Of a DNA stretch of 64,000 nt, positions 47,444 to 56,201 are shown in pieces; the stretch's first letter is position 1, and every line of letters starts with the position of its first letter. Where the stretch lies: NCBI GenBank assembly GCA_963714875.1, contig CAVQQI010000014.1, forward strand, positions 209,721 through 273,720. Direction: 5' to 3'. Source of the stretch: JBAOHV01 sp963714875 (GTDB lineage Bacteria; Actinomycetota; Acidimicrobiia; Acidimicrobiales; Microtrichaceae). The notes under the pieces were generated by a model. The model was given only the letters and a program-made list of their open reading frames with translations. It was not told where the DNA came from and did not search any database. The position numbers and the translations under genes were made by a program.

Positions 47444-48274
47444 TCAACCGGGATCGGCCGCCCGGACGGCTTCGACCTGCCGCCGCACCGGGTCGGCGGG
47501 CTCGAGGCCGCTCACGTCGGCGGTGGCGACCAGATGGGCAGCTGTGTCGAGCCGTTCCGCGACCGCGGGGTCGCGGGAATCGCTCGAGTCGGGAGGACGA
47601 CGGCGTTCTGTTCCAGCTCCCACAGCGCGTCGACCGGGTCGGTGACCGCCGATCGGCTGCGGACCGCAGCGAGGTTGTGCCGTGTCGAGACGACCACCGG
47701 GTGTGTGGGGCCCAGGGTGCGGAGCCGGTCGTCGAGCAGCCGCTGCATCTCGACGGCCGCCTCGTCGGACCTGCCGGCATCGTCGAGGAGCTGGGCGCGG
47801 TGCCCGCGGGCGTCGAACGTGGAGGGGTGGTCGACGCCGAGCAGGCGTTCGCGATCCGCGATGAGGACATCGGCGAGCTGGAGCGCTTCGTATGGGCGGC
47901 CGCACCTGCCGAGGGCGCGCAGCCGGTTCCCGCGGGCGACGAGGGTCTGGGGATGCTCTGCTCCGAGGACCCTGGTGCGCCCGCGGACGACGTCGGTGAG
48001 GACCGACTCGGCCTCGGAGTAGCGGCGGGCCTCGGTGAGGGCACGGCCGAGCATCCCGAGCAGGTCGAGCGTCTGCGGCGTCGTCGATTCCGGTCCGGAC
48101 CATCCGCGCCCGCACGGCCAGCTCGAGCTGAGCGACGGCCGACCCGGGTTGGCCGTTCGCGACCAGGTCGGCGGCAAGGTCGGCGCGCAGGTCGAGGATC
48201 TCGTCGTCGGGCGCTCCCGCCGCGAGTGCCGCGTCGAGCTCGACGCGAAGTGCGTCGGGGTCGCCGCCGTTCAT
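47444..48274 (-). CDS. tetratricopeptide repeat protein, two frameshifts
   Basis: Kinesin-light-chain-type TPR units are visible: LGMLGRALTEARRYSEAESV, LGAEHPQTLVARGNRLRALG, LGVDHPSTFDARGHRAQLLD and LGPTHPVVVSTRHNLAAV. Frame changes lie near 48110 and 47590. ATG 48274 overlaps the stop of the upstream HD gene as ATGA. It is the last gene of the four-gene operon headed by the sigma-like protein, and probably a protein-interaction scaffold. Confidence 0.7.
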   Translation of the reverse strand: MNGGDPDALRVELDAALAAGAPDDEILDLRADLAADLVANGQPGSAVAQLELAVRARMVRTGIDDAADARPARDARPCPHRGPPLLRGRVGPHRRRPRAHQGPRSRASPDPRRPREPAARPRQVRPPIRSAPARRCPHRGSRTPARRRPPLHVRRPRAPRPAPRRCRQVRRGGRRDAAAARRPAPHPGPHTPGGRLDTAQPRCGPQPIGGHRPGRRAVGAGTERRRPPDSSDSRDPAVAERLDTAAHLVATADVSGLEPADPVRRQVEAVRAADPG

Positions 48275-48756
48275 CGGGTCTCCCGAGTGTCGGCGGCGCC
48301 GTGCTCGGCGAGGATCCGGCGGGCTTGCGCGTACTTGTCGGCGAGACGGGCCCGCACCTCGGGTGGGAGATTCGCCGCGCGTTCGGGGTCGGCGTTGTCG
48401 AGGTTGTCGGCGAGCTTGACCCAGCGTCCGATCGGGTTGGACGCGGCACGGCGCACCATGTCGAAGTAGTCCTCGCCCGTGCGCTTGGTGACCGAGTCGA
48501 CGGCGTCGACCACCTCTTGGGAGAAGCCCTCGGACCGCAGACCGTCGAAGGTCACAGGGGAGTCCTCGACCACGTCGTGGAGCGCCGCTGCGACCTGGCA
48601 CTCCACGGCGATCCCGTCGGGCGCGAGGACGGCGACACGGCCGACCACACGCTGGACGTGCTGCATGTAGGGGGCGCCGAGCTTGTCGGTCTGGTCAGCG
48701 TGGGCCTCGGTGGCGATGGCGAGCGCTCGGAGGAGCTGGATCTCGGTCGGCGTCAT
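48271..48756 (-). CDS. small HD-domain phosphohydrolase, MESH1/RelA-hydrolase-like
   Basis: The 161-residue protein has the metal motifs of stand-alone ppGpp-hydrolase-like enzymes: IATEAHADQTDKLGAPYMQH (first His), ALHDVVEDS (HD plus ED) and VKLADNLDN (last Asp/Asn). MESH1 enzymes remove pyrophosphate from (p)ppGpp or NADPH. It overlaps its neighbours by four bases on both sides, so it is translationally coupled in the operon. The presence of an alarmone or NADPH hydrolase here fits a stress role. Confidence 0.82.
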   Translation of the reverse strand: MTPTEIQLLRALAIATEAHADQTDKLGAPYMQHVQRVVGRVAVLAPDGIAVECQVAAALHDVVEDSPVTFDGLRSEGFSQEVVDAVDSVTKRTGEDYFDMVRRAASNPIGRWVKLADNLDNADPERAANLPPEVRARLADKYAQARRILAEHGAADTRETR

Positions 48757-50084
48757 CGGTCGTCGCCGTGTTCGAGGTGGGCGTCGACGCCATACGGGTC
48801 GAGCTCGTCGGCGAGCGTCGGACCGACCATGACCCGGCCACCCCGCGAGGTGCCCCGTTCCACGGCCTGGCGGGCCCGCCGGTCGTCACCGACGCGGCGC
48901 CACAGCTCCGCGCAACGTTGCCAGCGCTGCATCGCCCGGAACCGGTCGCCGCTGCGCTCGGCGCTGGCCGCGGCCCGTCCGGCGCGCACGGCCCGACGCA
49001 CCAGGTCCGCCGGGGCACCCGACAGCTGGTGCAGGTCGTCGGACTCGACGAGGTGCAGGGCGAGATCGTCGGTGCGGGTGTCGGGCGGGACCACCAGCTC
49101 GGCGGCATCCATCAGCCCGTCCCGCAGCAGCGGGGCCAAGGCGACCGCGACCAATCCGTCGGCGCGCAGTGCCCGCACCCAGCGGGGCCGATCCGAGCGT
49201 GGGGCGGTGACCTCGAGCACGGACGGTGAACGGCGGAGGGAGCGGACCGTCGGTGCCGACACCCGGTCACGGGCGGCGTCGGCGAAGGTCGGTGAGCCCA
49301 TCTCGTCCTCTGGGAGGTCGTGGACGGACGGTTCCGTCGAGGGCGCCATGGACATCGCGACCACGTCGTCATCGCGGCTTCCCAGTTCGTCGATCCGCTG
49401 GAGGAACTCGAACAGGAAGGACCGGGCGGTTCCCGTCGGCGCTGCCGCCATGAGCGGACCGAGCGCCGCTGTCAGCTGGACCGCGAGCATCCGGTCGAGC
49501 GCCGCGAGCGTGTCGTCGTCCACCTGCGAGGCAGCGGCCACGGCGTGAGCGACCAGGTCGGGCACCACGGGGAGGAACAGGTCGCTGCCGGGGGTGGCGT
49601 CGAGCCCGGCGACGAACTCGGCTGCGGCGACCGCGCGGGCCAGGGGCTCGGCGGCGGGGTCGGTGGCGAGGTCGGCGAGCACCACCAGCCGCCCGGCGCG
49701 CTGCGCGTTCTGGTCGAGCTGCACCGCGCGGCCCCGGGTGCGCCGCGGGGGCCTGGGCTCCTCGTCCGCCGCGTCCGGGTCCGGGCGGGTCGTGGCGACC
49801 GGCCCGTCGCGGTCAGCGATGCGTAGCGCCCCGTCACCGCCGAACAGGGCGACGAGCAACGGCGAGCCCCCGGGTTCGGTCAACTCGGACTCCACCCCGA
49901 CCAGGCGGGTCGGGTCCAGGTGGTCGACCTGGAGCAGGTCGCCGCCGGGCAGGTCGACCGACGAGACGCCGGCGGGCCCATGGGGCGCGACATCGATGAC
50001 CACGCGGTCGCCGTGCAGCTCCGTGCGACGCGCGGCCTCGTCAGCGGCGAACCAGAACAGGCCGTTCGGGGGTGCCTCAGACAT
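48753..50084 (-). CDS. unknown protein of the sigma-like operon
   Basis: The 443-residue product begins MSEAPPNGLFWFAADEAARR. The N-terminal 100 residues are probably beta-rich (VVIDVAPHGPAGVSSVDLPG), an Arg/Pro linker follows, and the rest is mostly helical (LDRMLAVQLTAALGPLMAAA, FLFEFLQRIDELG, MQRWQRCAELWRRVGDDRR). No family was recognised. The ATG lies eight bases inside the upstream gene, and the stop overlaps the HD gene start. The tight packing implies a common complex or pathway. Confidence 0.62.
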   Translation of the reverse strand: MSEAPPNGLFWFAADEAARRTELHGDRVVIDVAPHGPAGVSSVDLPGGDLLQVDHLDPTRLVGVESELTEPGGSPLLVALFGGDGALRIADRDGPVATTRPDPDAADEEPRPPRRTRGRAVQLDQNAQRAGRLVVLADLATDPAAEPLARAVAAAEFVAGLDATPGSDLFLPVVPDLVAHAVAAASQVDDDTLAALDRMLAVQLTAALGPLMAAAPTGTARSFLFEFLQRIDELGSRDDDVVAMSMAPSTEPSVHDLPEDEMGSPTFADAARDRVSAPTVRSLRRSPSVLEVTAPRSDRPRWVRALRADGLVAVALAPLLRDGLMDAAELVVPPDTRTDDLALHLVESDDLHQLSGAPADLVRRAVRAGRAAASAERSGDRFRAMQRWQRCAELWRRVGDDRRARQAVERGTSRGGRVMVGPTLADELDPYGVDAHLEHGDDR

Positions 50085-50835
50085 GGTCGGCCCCCGCACC
50101 GTCGGAGCGCAGCTCGAGCGCGTGCAGGGTGAATGCCCGTTGCACCCGGTCGAGCACCACCTGGATCCGCCGGGCCCGTGTGCGGCGGATACGGGCGCGG
50201 TCCGCAGGGTCGACGCCGCCGTCGAACAGCTCGCGTTCACCGGCGTACCAGAGGCCCGGCCAGCAGCGCGCCTGGTCCTCCTTGGCCCCCGCCACCGGCC
50301 ACGGCGCGTCCTCGGGCCGGGCGGTCGGCTCCATGAGCAGGATCAGGTACGTGAGCGCCGCCGAGGTGACCCAGGGTCGATCGTCGTCGAGCCGCTCGAG
50401 GTGCACCCGCACGTCGTCACCGGAGGTATCGGCGATCGGCACGAGGCCCGCCCACACACGGTCGGTGTCGTCGGGCTGGGGCACACGGCCGATCGCGTCG
50501 GGGTCGTCGACCGGGCGCACCGGGCCGTCGCGACCCTCGGCCATCTGGCGCAGCACCGATCGGATCACGGTGGTGCCGTAGGCGGCGGGGCGGTCGACAT
50601 GCAGTGCCCGATCGGACTGCATGCGGTGCCAGACCGCGATCTGCGCCTCGGCGATCACGTTCTGGGTCATGGCGTCGTACCCGCGGAGCCCGCGGCGTCT
50701 GGCCAGCCGGCTCGCCTGACGTCGTGCGTCGTCGGTGCCGAGCCAGGCAAGTACGTCGTCACCGGTGAACGACGCGCCGCTGGATGTGGCGTCAGTGGTG
50801 GTGGAGTGCGTGATGGTCTTCCCCTTCCCTCGCAC
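50077..50835 (-). CDS. sigma-70 region-2-like protein, candidate sigma factor
   Basis: Residues 28-105 (LAWLGTDDARRQASRLARRR, AMTQNVIAEAQIAVWHRM, VDRPAAYGTTVIRSVLRQM) follow the helix pattern of sigma region 2, which binds core polymerase and melts the -10 box. The C-terminal part (TSAALTYLILLM, IRRTRARRIQVVLDRVQRAF) could be a divergent region 4, but no clear helix-turn-helix is seen. The GTG at 50835 has weak context. A GGGG-containing ribosome site lies before an ATC at 50814. It is the best candidate for recognising the shared promoter, and that is inference. Confidence 0.5.
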   Translation of the reverse strand: MRGKGKTITHSTTTDATSSGASFTGDDVLAWLGTDDARRQASRLARRRGLRGYDAMTQNVIAEAQIAVWHRMQSDRALHVDRPAAYGTTVIRSVLRQMAEGRDGPVRPVDDPDAIGRVPQPDDTDRVWAGLVPIADTSGDDVRVHLERLDDDRPWVTSAALTYLILLMEPTARPEDAPWPVAGAKEDQARCWPGLWYAGERELFDGGVDPADRARIRRTRARRIQVVLDRVQRAFTLHALELRSDGAGADHV

Positions 50836-50879
50836 TCAGTGTCCCAGACGGCTGTGACAACGGATCGGGCAGACACCGG

Positions 50880-51835
50880 TCACGCCGCGAGCGCGAAGCC
50901 ACTCGCGTGCACCATGGCGTCGTCCCAGGTGAGGACCTGGCCGACCATCCGGCGGGTGCGGACGTGGCGCTCGACGCCGAGCCCGACCCCGTCGGCCTCG
51001 ATCGCGTCGCCGGTGGCGAGACGGCGGAGGAACCGCAGCGCCTTCGACGCCGACGGCCGACCCGACACCTGCCTCGGGGCGTCGAGCACGTGGGCGCGGA
51101 CCATCGCGGTCCACTGCCCGGCGAGCAGTTCGGGGGTGGCGAACACCTCGGCGGCCACGATCCGGGAGCCGTGTGCGACGACGACGCCGCACTGACCGGG
51201 CAACGGACCCCTGGTGACGAGGTCCTCCGCGGCGCGGGCGAGGCGGGCGTGGTCGTGGTGACCAGCGCCGTGCCCTGTGTCGAGCAGGTCGTCGGTGGCG
51301 GCGAAGTTGGAGGTCGACGAGTCGACGTCGAGCCGGTCCAGCTCGAAACCCACGGTCTCCCACACCGCACCCTGGTCGGAGCGCTTCTGGCCGGTGCGGC
51401 GCAGGTTCTCCGCGACGGTCGCCGACTTGGCGCGCCGCACGCGGCGGCTGACGTGACCGGAGCTGCCCGAGAACGTGCGGGCGCCACCCCACCGGCCGGC
51501 CTCGACGCACGACACGGGGATGTCGAGCCGCTGACGGGGCGGGACCAGGACGCTCACGTTCAGGGTGCGCTGCTGGAGCCCGCCGGCGACGGTCTCGCCC
51601 TCGACGAGCAGGAACGGGTCGTCGATCACGCTGGTCACCGTCAGGGTGGGGACCGACTCGGCGTCGGCCTCGGCGATCTCGAGCGCTCCGGGGGTGCCGG
51701 TGACGACCGGGCTCGACAGCGGCTGGAACAGGTGGACGGGGAACAGCGACACCCCGGCCCGGGTGATCGGCGCGCCGACCGCTGCGTGCTCGAGCACGGC
51801 GACCGGGGCGGGGCAGGGGCGGATGGTGCGGGCAT
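50880..51835 (-). CDS. ARPP-1 domain protein, probable frame error near the N-terminus
   Basis: The core matches the ARPP-1 family (ARG and Rhodanese-Phosphatase-superfamily-associated Protein): AGVSLFPVHLFQPL, PFLLVEGETVAGGLQQRTLNV, LVPPRQRLDIPVSCVEAGRW. The family was defined by its genomic association with ADP-ribosylglycohydrolases and phosphatases, as here. AGGAGAGG sits just before ATG 51835, but this ATG is out of frame. The first in-frame start is GTG 51797, so a frame error within the first 12 codons is likely. It is driven by a shared promoter at 51887-51913. Confidence 0.78.
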
Positions 51836-51886
51836 GGGGCCTCTCCTCAGGGGTTGGGCGGGGCGTGAGCTGCCCCTCCGCACCTT

Positions 51887-51913
51887 CGAGTGGCACCACC
51901 CGGAGATGTGACA
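51887..51913 (-). promoter_or_regulatory. shared ECF-type promoter, site 2 (ARPP-1 gene)
   Basis: On the minus strand TGTCACATCT (51913-51904), 12 bases, ACTCG (51891-51887); the ATG at 51835 is about 50 bases downstream. It is back to back with site 3, with 18 bases between the two -35 boxes. Confidence 0.85.
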
Positions 51914-51931
51914 CCGGCCGTCACCCGCTGT

Positions 51932-51958
51932 TGTCACATCTCTGGGCGCTCACGCTCG
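51932..51958 (+). promoter_or_regulatory. shared ECF-type promoter, site 3 (deacetylase-like gene)
   Basis: TGTCACATCT (51932-51941), 12 bases, GCTCG (51954-51958). The ATG at 51992 follows 33 bases later with a ribosome site AGAAGAG between. Confidence 0.85.
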
Positions 51959-51991
51959 AACACCCCGAACCAACGCCGAGAAGAGCCTGCA

Positions 51992-52625
51992 ATGCACCCA
52001 CACCAAGATCCCGACACCACCTCTGGTCCCCGCGACGACCGCCGACCCATGTCGGTCTTCTACTCCCCCTCCTACGTGATCCCGGAGGGCTTCGACACCC
52101 TGGCGAAGGCGGAGCTGGTCGCACAGCTCCTCGAGTCCGACGCCGCGATCAGGCTGCGCGCCCCAGCGCCGGCGACGCTCGCCGAACTGACCGAGGTCCA
52201 CGACCAGCGCTACGTCCACGCGGTGCGGACCGGTGAGCCCCTCCACCTGGCGGCCTCCAACGGGCTGTCGTGGGACGAGCGACTGTTCGACGCCGTCGCG
52301 TCATCGACCGGTGGCATGCGCGACGCTGCGCTCACCGCGCTCAGCGAGGGCGTGTCGGGGACGTTGTCGAGCGGGCTGCACCACGCCCGCACCGCATCGG
52401 GTCGCGGCTACGCCACGTTCAACGGACTGGTCGTCGCCGCCCGCGCCGCCCTGGCGGGCGGCATCGATCGGCGCACCCGTCGCCTTCGCCCTGGCCGGTG
52501 GCTACAAGAGCGCCACGTTCACCCTCGTCGACGTGGCTCGGCTGCACCGGATCACCGCCGATGCAGCGGTCACCGCTCGACGCAGGCAACCCCGACCGCC
52601 GATGTCACATCTGGCTCGCACCTGA
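51992..52625 (+). pseudogene. histone-deacetylase-like gene with deleted core and a frame change
   Basis: The N-terminal part looks like an AcuC/HDAC protein: MSVFYSPSYVIPEGFDTL, LTEVHDQRYVHAVRTGEPL, GLHHARTASGRGYATFNGL (the His-His and Tyr/Phe region). Immediately afterwards, in another frame, comes PVAFALAGGYKSATFTLVDV, which belongs near the C-terminus of the family. The segment that should hold the zinc ligands (D-x-H-x-G and a later Asp) is absent, so about 150 residues are missing. Only about 210 residues remain and the enzyme should be inactive. Its 3' end contains the next shared promoter. Confidence 0.6.
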
Positions 52626-52629
52626 CTCG
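52603..52629 (+). promoter_or_regulatory. shared ECF-type promoter, site 4 (VWA gene)
   Basis: TGTCACATCT (52603-52612), 12 bases, ACTCG (52625-52629), inside the 3' end of the deacetylase-like frame. The GTG start at 52686 lies 56 bases downstream. Confidence 0.85.
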
Positions 52630-52685
52630 TGACCGATGCAGGGCGGATCCACCGCCCCACCGTCCCCGACGAGAGGAACCCCATC

Positions 52686-53402
52686 GTGTCCGAGCACATC
52701 ACCCCCGACACCCCGACCCCCGACCAGCCCACCCCCGAGGTGCACCTGTACGTCCTGTTGGACCGGTCCGGGTCGATGGCCTCGATGGCCGACGACGTCA
52801 TCGGCGGGTTCAACCATCTGCTCGCCGAGCAGCAGGCCGACGGCAACGACGCACGCATGACCCTGGTGCAGTTCGACGGCGGCGACCCCCAGGAGGTCAT
52901 CGCCGACGCGGTGCCGATCGCCGAGATGACCCCGTTGGACGCGGCCACGTTCGTGCCCCGGGGCAACACTCCCCTGCTGGACGCCACCGGCATCCTGTTG
53001 GGCCGGGCCGCCGCCCGGGTCACCCAGCGCGCCGCTGACGGTCTGCCGGCCGAGGAGCTCGTGGTGGTCTCCATCACCGACGGCCACGAGAACGCGAGCC
53101 GCGAGTTCACCCTGACCGCGGTGCGTCAGCTGATCGACGCGCACACCGCGGCGGGCTGGACGTTCGTGTTCCTCGGCGCCGCGCTCGACGTCTACGGCGA
53201 GGCCGGCGGCCTGGGCTACGACCCCAGGGCCGTGCAGTCCTTCGCCGCCGATGGCGTCGGTTCGACCGCGGCGTTCGCCTCGCTGTCACGCTCGACATCG
53301 GCCAAGCGCGACCTGATCCGTCGGGCGGTCGAGCACGACAAGAGCGACTTCTTCGTCGACAAGGACGCCGAGGAGGACCGCCGCCGGCGTAAGGGCGCCT
53401 GA
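52686..53402 (+). CDS. von Willebrand factor A domain protein
   Basis: The 238-residue product is a single VWA domain. The MIDAS metal site is DRSGSM (DxSxS), with a threonine in GNTPLLDATG and the aspartate in SITDGHEN. The C-terminus is basic (RRRRKGA). It has no signal peptide, so it acts in the cytoplasm, probably as a Mg2+-dependent protein-binding module. GTG 52686 was chosen: GAGAGGA lies upstream, and the longer frame would start inside the -10 box. TerY-like VWA proteins often sit in stress operons. Confidence 0.85.
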   Translation: MSEHITPDTPTPDQPTPEVHLYVLLDRSGSMASMADDVIGGFNHLLAEQQADGNDARMTLVQFDGGDPQEVIADAVPIAEMTPLDAATFVPRGNTPLLDATGILLGRAAARVTQRAADGLPAEELVVVSITDGHENASREFTLTAVRQLIDAHTAAGWTFVFLGAALDVYGEAGGLGYDPRAVQSFAADGVGSTAAFASLSRSTSAKRDLIRRAVEHDKSDFFVDKDAEEDRRRRKGA

Positions 53403-53539
53403 GCCCGTCGCCGGAGGGCGGCGGCCGGACAGTGCCGCCCGTTCGGCACCACAGAGCGCCTCGGCGCAGCCGGACCCGGCGGGAATCGCCCCATCCCCGC
53501 CGGGTCCGGCCCTCTCCGCGACCTGCTGCAGCGATCCGG

Positions 53540-53566
53540 TGTCACATCTCGCCGGCATGCTGCTCG
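53540..53566 (+). promoter_or_regulatory. shared ECF-type promoter, site 5
   Basis: TGTCACATCT (53540-53549), 12 bases, GCTCG (53562-53566). It is followed by the small open frame at 53614 and the cysteine-rich protein gene. Confidence 0.85.
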
Positions 53567-53613
53567 ACCCCCTGACCACGACCGACCCGACCCGCCACTG
53601 AGAGGACATCACC

Positions 53614-53811
53614 ATCCGAACCGACACCCACAACGGGCCCGGCGAGGCCCACCAACCACCCGATCTCGACCCGGCCGAGATCGTCGACCTGCTCGAAGCA
53701 CACCTGGCCAACCTGAACACCAATCTGGCGCTCAACACCATGGCGCTCGCCGCTTTCGGGATCGCCACCCCGCCGCTCGGGTGGCCCGAGGACCGGGAGG
53801 TGGGCGAATGA
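53614..53811 (+). CDS. small protein, apparent ATC start
   Basis: The frame encodes 65 residues: an N-terminal polar tail, then DLDPAEIVDLLEAHLANLNT and LALNTMALAAFGIATPPL. Codon third positions are strongly GC, as in real genes here. An in-frame TGA lies at 53599, and there is no ATG, GTG or TTG before codon 40. GAGAGGA stands seven bases before ATC at 53614. The stop overlaps the next ATG as ATGA. Initiation at ATC is therefore likely unless the base is a sequence error. The function is unknown. Confidence 0.55.
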   Translation: MRTDTHNGPGEAHQPPDLDPAEIVDLLEAHLANLNTNLALNTMALAAFGIATPPLGWPEDREVGE

Positions 53812-54125
53812 GCTCGCTCGACCTGCTGGCAGCCGCCCGGACCGAACAGGACCTGCAGATCGAGATGGTCCGCATGTGCGTCGCCGAGGCCGGCTACGAC
53901 CCGAGCTTGATCCGGGCCAGCGAGGTCGAGGGCTTCTCGTTCACCAGCGACCCGAGCTTTCCCCCAGAGGTCTGCTGGAAGGCACGGGAGCTGGTCGGCA
54001 TCGGCGAGCCGAAGTGTTTCGAGTGCACGAGCCTGGACCGATACGCCCATGCTGTCGTGCGGCGGTGCCGCTCGGTGCAGCGCCTCGAGCTGGACTGCGG
54101 CGCACCCATGCCGGATCCGCCATGA
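53808..54125 (+). CDS. cysteine-rich (zinc-binding-like) protein, paralog A
   Basis: The 105-residue protein has MVRMCVAEAGYDPSL, PPEVCWKARELVGIGEPKCF, ECTSLDRYAHAVVRRCRS and LELDCGAP. The cysteines in CFEC...C...C could bind zinc. The protein at 59003 has the same order of residues, so the pair are paralogs. It is coupled to the small gene before it by a four-base overlap and belongs to the transcript of promoter site 5. No known family was recognised. Confidence 0.72.
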   Translation: MSSLDLLAAARTEQDLQIEMVRMCVAEAGYDPSLIRASEVEGFSFTSDPSFPPEVCWKARELVGIGEPKCFECTSLDRYAHAVVRRCRSVQRLELDCGAPMPDPP

Positions 54126-54267
54126 CGATCGTGGCCGCAGTTGGGTGGAATGGCGACGACCTCGTCGAACCGAACGGTCTTTGTCACCAGCGTGCCTGGA
54201 ACGGACGACCGGGACTCGGTCCGTGTCGACGAGGTGACGACCGTGTACGAGAACTCGAGCGTCAGGC

Positions 54268-54687
54268 CTACGTGTCGAGGACGCCGAGGCCCATCGCCCG
54301 AGCCGCCGCAGCGAGACTCGAGTCGCCGGTCACCAGCACGAGGTCGCCGTCGTGCACTGCTGCAGCGGCCGCGAGGTGCACGGCGTCGTACCCGCGCAAC
54401 CCGTGAGCTTCGGCGAGTTCACCAGCCTCCTGCGCGAGCGCAGCGGTCACCTCGATGTGGTCCACCTGGGCGACGATGGAGTCGAGTTCTGCGACGGCGT
54501 CACGGAGCTGGCTCCGATCGAGGCGGCCCATCCGCTCAGCTCTGGCCAGTGCGGCTCGGGCCTCCGGGTACAGCAGACGAGCGCACACCACTCGTGTCGA
54601 CTCGTTCCACGCCCGGTTGCAGAGCTCGGTCGATGCTTCGTTGACGATGAGCGGCACGACCGAAGAGGTGTCGAAGTAGGAGATCAC
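54268..54687 (-). CDS. vapC: PIN-domain toxin (VapC-like)
   Basis: The 139-residue PIN nuclease has the acidic residues in YFDTSSVV (Asp), YPEARAAL (Glu), LRGYDAVHLAAA (Asp) and VTGDSSL (Asp). VapC toxins cut RNA. Its ATG overlaps the stop of the antitoxin gene by four bases, the standard arrangement. No damage is visible. Confidence 0.88.
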   Translation of the reverse strand: MISYFDTSSVVPLIVNEASTELCNRAWNESTRVVCARLLYPEARAALARAERMGRLDRSQLRDAVAELDSIVAQVDHIEVTAALAQEAGELAEAHGLRGYDAVHLAAAAAVHDGDLVLVTGDSSLAAAARAMGLGVLDT

Positions 54688-54941
54688 CGACGCTGTTCGG
54701 CCACGAGGTCACTCACGGTGCCGTCGGTGTCGATGGTTCCGGCGGAGCGGGAACGCTTCGGGGACCGGGCCGGGGTGGCGAGGCCCTCGGCGATCAGCCG
54801 GTCGAGCGGACGGGGTTGGTCGAGCGGCACCAGACGTGCGATGGCCTTCCCGTGGTCGGTGACAGTGACCTCCTGGCCATCACGGACGACGTCGAGGTAG
54901 CGACTGAGATGGTCTCGCAGCTCCCGCACTCCAGCTTCCAT
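54684..54941 (-). CDS. Phd/YefM-type antitoxin
   Basis: The 85-residue protein starts MEAGVRELRDHLSRYLDVVR and continues QEVTVTDHGKAIARLVPL, the Phd/YefM N-terminal DNA-binding and dimer fold. The tail neutralises the PIN toxin encoded downstream. The gap 54942-55225 upstream shows no gene. Confidence 0.86.
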   Translation of the reverse strand: MEAGVRELRDHLSRYLDVVRDGQEVTVTDHGKAIARLVPLDQPRPLDRLIAEGLATPARSPKRSRSAGTIDTDGTVSDLVAEQRR

Positions 54942-55225
54942 TCACCGAGTATGGCGCTTTTGACACTGGCAATCTAGCCACAATTCGCCGGCCGGTCCGT
55001 CAATTGCGAAGAGGCCGCCGGTTGGCGGCTGGTTGCGTAGAACCCTCAATCCGGCCTGGTGTTCGAGGCACGTTCATCGAGGGAGCTCAGGCGCGAGCAA
55101 CGGTGGCTCGACCGGGCCGGCTGTCGCACTCGAGGGCGGTGAGTCCGTTCTCTCGACTGGGCGCAGTGAACAGCTTGTGCCCGCCCTGCTGGAGGCAGCG
55201 TCGGTCTCGACGGAGGCGACGCCAG

Positions 55226-56143
55226 CTACTCGACCAGTTCGGGCCCCTTGGTGTGCGCCGTCAGCAACTCGCGATAGTCGTCCATCTCGGTGGCGCCGGG
55301 CTCGGTGGTGGCGATGAAGTCCTCCAGCAGTTCGGCGAACCGGCGGGGGTCCTCCACGTGGGGGAAGTGGCCGCATCCCTGCATGATCTCGAGGCGGCTA
55401 CCAGCGATGGTCTCGTGGGCGGCGTAGCCGTGCTCGATGGGGATGATCGGGTCGTCCTCGCCCCAGATGATCATGGTGGGCATGGCGCTGGCCAGGTAGA
55501 TCCGGTCGAGCGCCGACACGCTCTGGCCGCCAGGGTCGACAACTGCCCGGAGCGTGCGTAGGAACGCGCCACGGTTCTCGGCGCCGGACAGCGAGGCATA
55601 GGCCCGCCACATCTCGCCGAGGTGGGGAGCCCGGATGCCGCGTCGGTGGAGGAACCGGTTCACGTCGTTGCCCTTGTCCGCCACGACCCGGGGCATGATC
55701 ACCGGCATGACCAACTCGGCTCCCGGCAAGGTGAGCAGCCGTAGCAGCCAGCTGACCTCCCGGCCGAGGCCGCCGCTGCACACCAGGACGAGGCGTTCCA
55801 CGAGTTCGGGGTGCTGGTAGGCGAGCTGCATCGCCACCCCGCCGCCGAGGGACTGGCCGACCACGGTGCAGCGGTCGACCCCGATCACCCCCATGAGGTC
55901 GCGGAGGCCGCTGGCGAACGCGCCGAGCGAGTAGTCGCCCATGGGTTTGGCCGATTCCCCGTGCCCGAGCAGGTCGGGAGCGATCACGGTGTGGTTCGGC
56001 ACCAGGAGCTCGGTGACCTCTTTCCAGGTGCGCGACGAGCCGGCCATCCCGTGGATGAGCAGGATCGCCGAGCCCTCACCACCCTTGCGGTACGTGACGT
56101 CGTGACCGTGGATGGTGACGTGGTGAAGCGCGGCAGATGCCAT
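55226..56143 (-). CDS. alpha/beta-fold hydrolase
   Basis: The 305-residue enzyme has oxyanion motif LIHGMAGSS, nucleophile elbow VVGQSLGGG (Ser), acid in IIWGEDDPI and base in MQGCGHFPHVED (His). It resembles C-C bond hydrolases and epoxide-hydrolase-like proteins with a small cap. It is a single gene, apparently unrelated to the neighbouring toxin-antitoxin loci. Confidence 0.88.
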   Translation of the reverse strand: MASAALHHVTIHGHDVTYRKGGEGSAILLIHGMAGSSRTWKEVTELLVPNHTVIAPDLLGHGESAKPMGDYSLGAFASGLRDLMGVIGVDRCTVVGQSLGGGVAMQLAYQHPELVERLVLVCSGGLGREVSWLLRLLTLPGAELVMPVIMPRVVADKGNDVNRFLHRRGIRAPHLGEMWRAYASLSGAENRGAFLRTLRAVVDPGGQSVSALDRIYLASAMPTMIIWGEDDPIIPIEHGYAAHETIAGSRLEIMQGCGHFPHVEDPRRFAELLEDFIATTEPGATEMDDYRELLTAHTKGPELVE

Positions 56144-56201
56144 GGCGTCATCGTCGCGCCACCCGGACCTGGCCGCCCAGGGTCCAATGGCACGCCGGGG
56201 C

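Noticed and set aside
54150..54290. Open frame MATTSSNRTVFVTSV between paralog A and the PIN toxin
   Set aside because: It is short, runs into the antisense of the toxin gene and has no ribosome site or recognisable domain.
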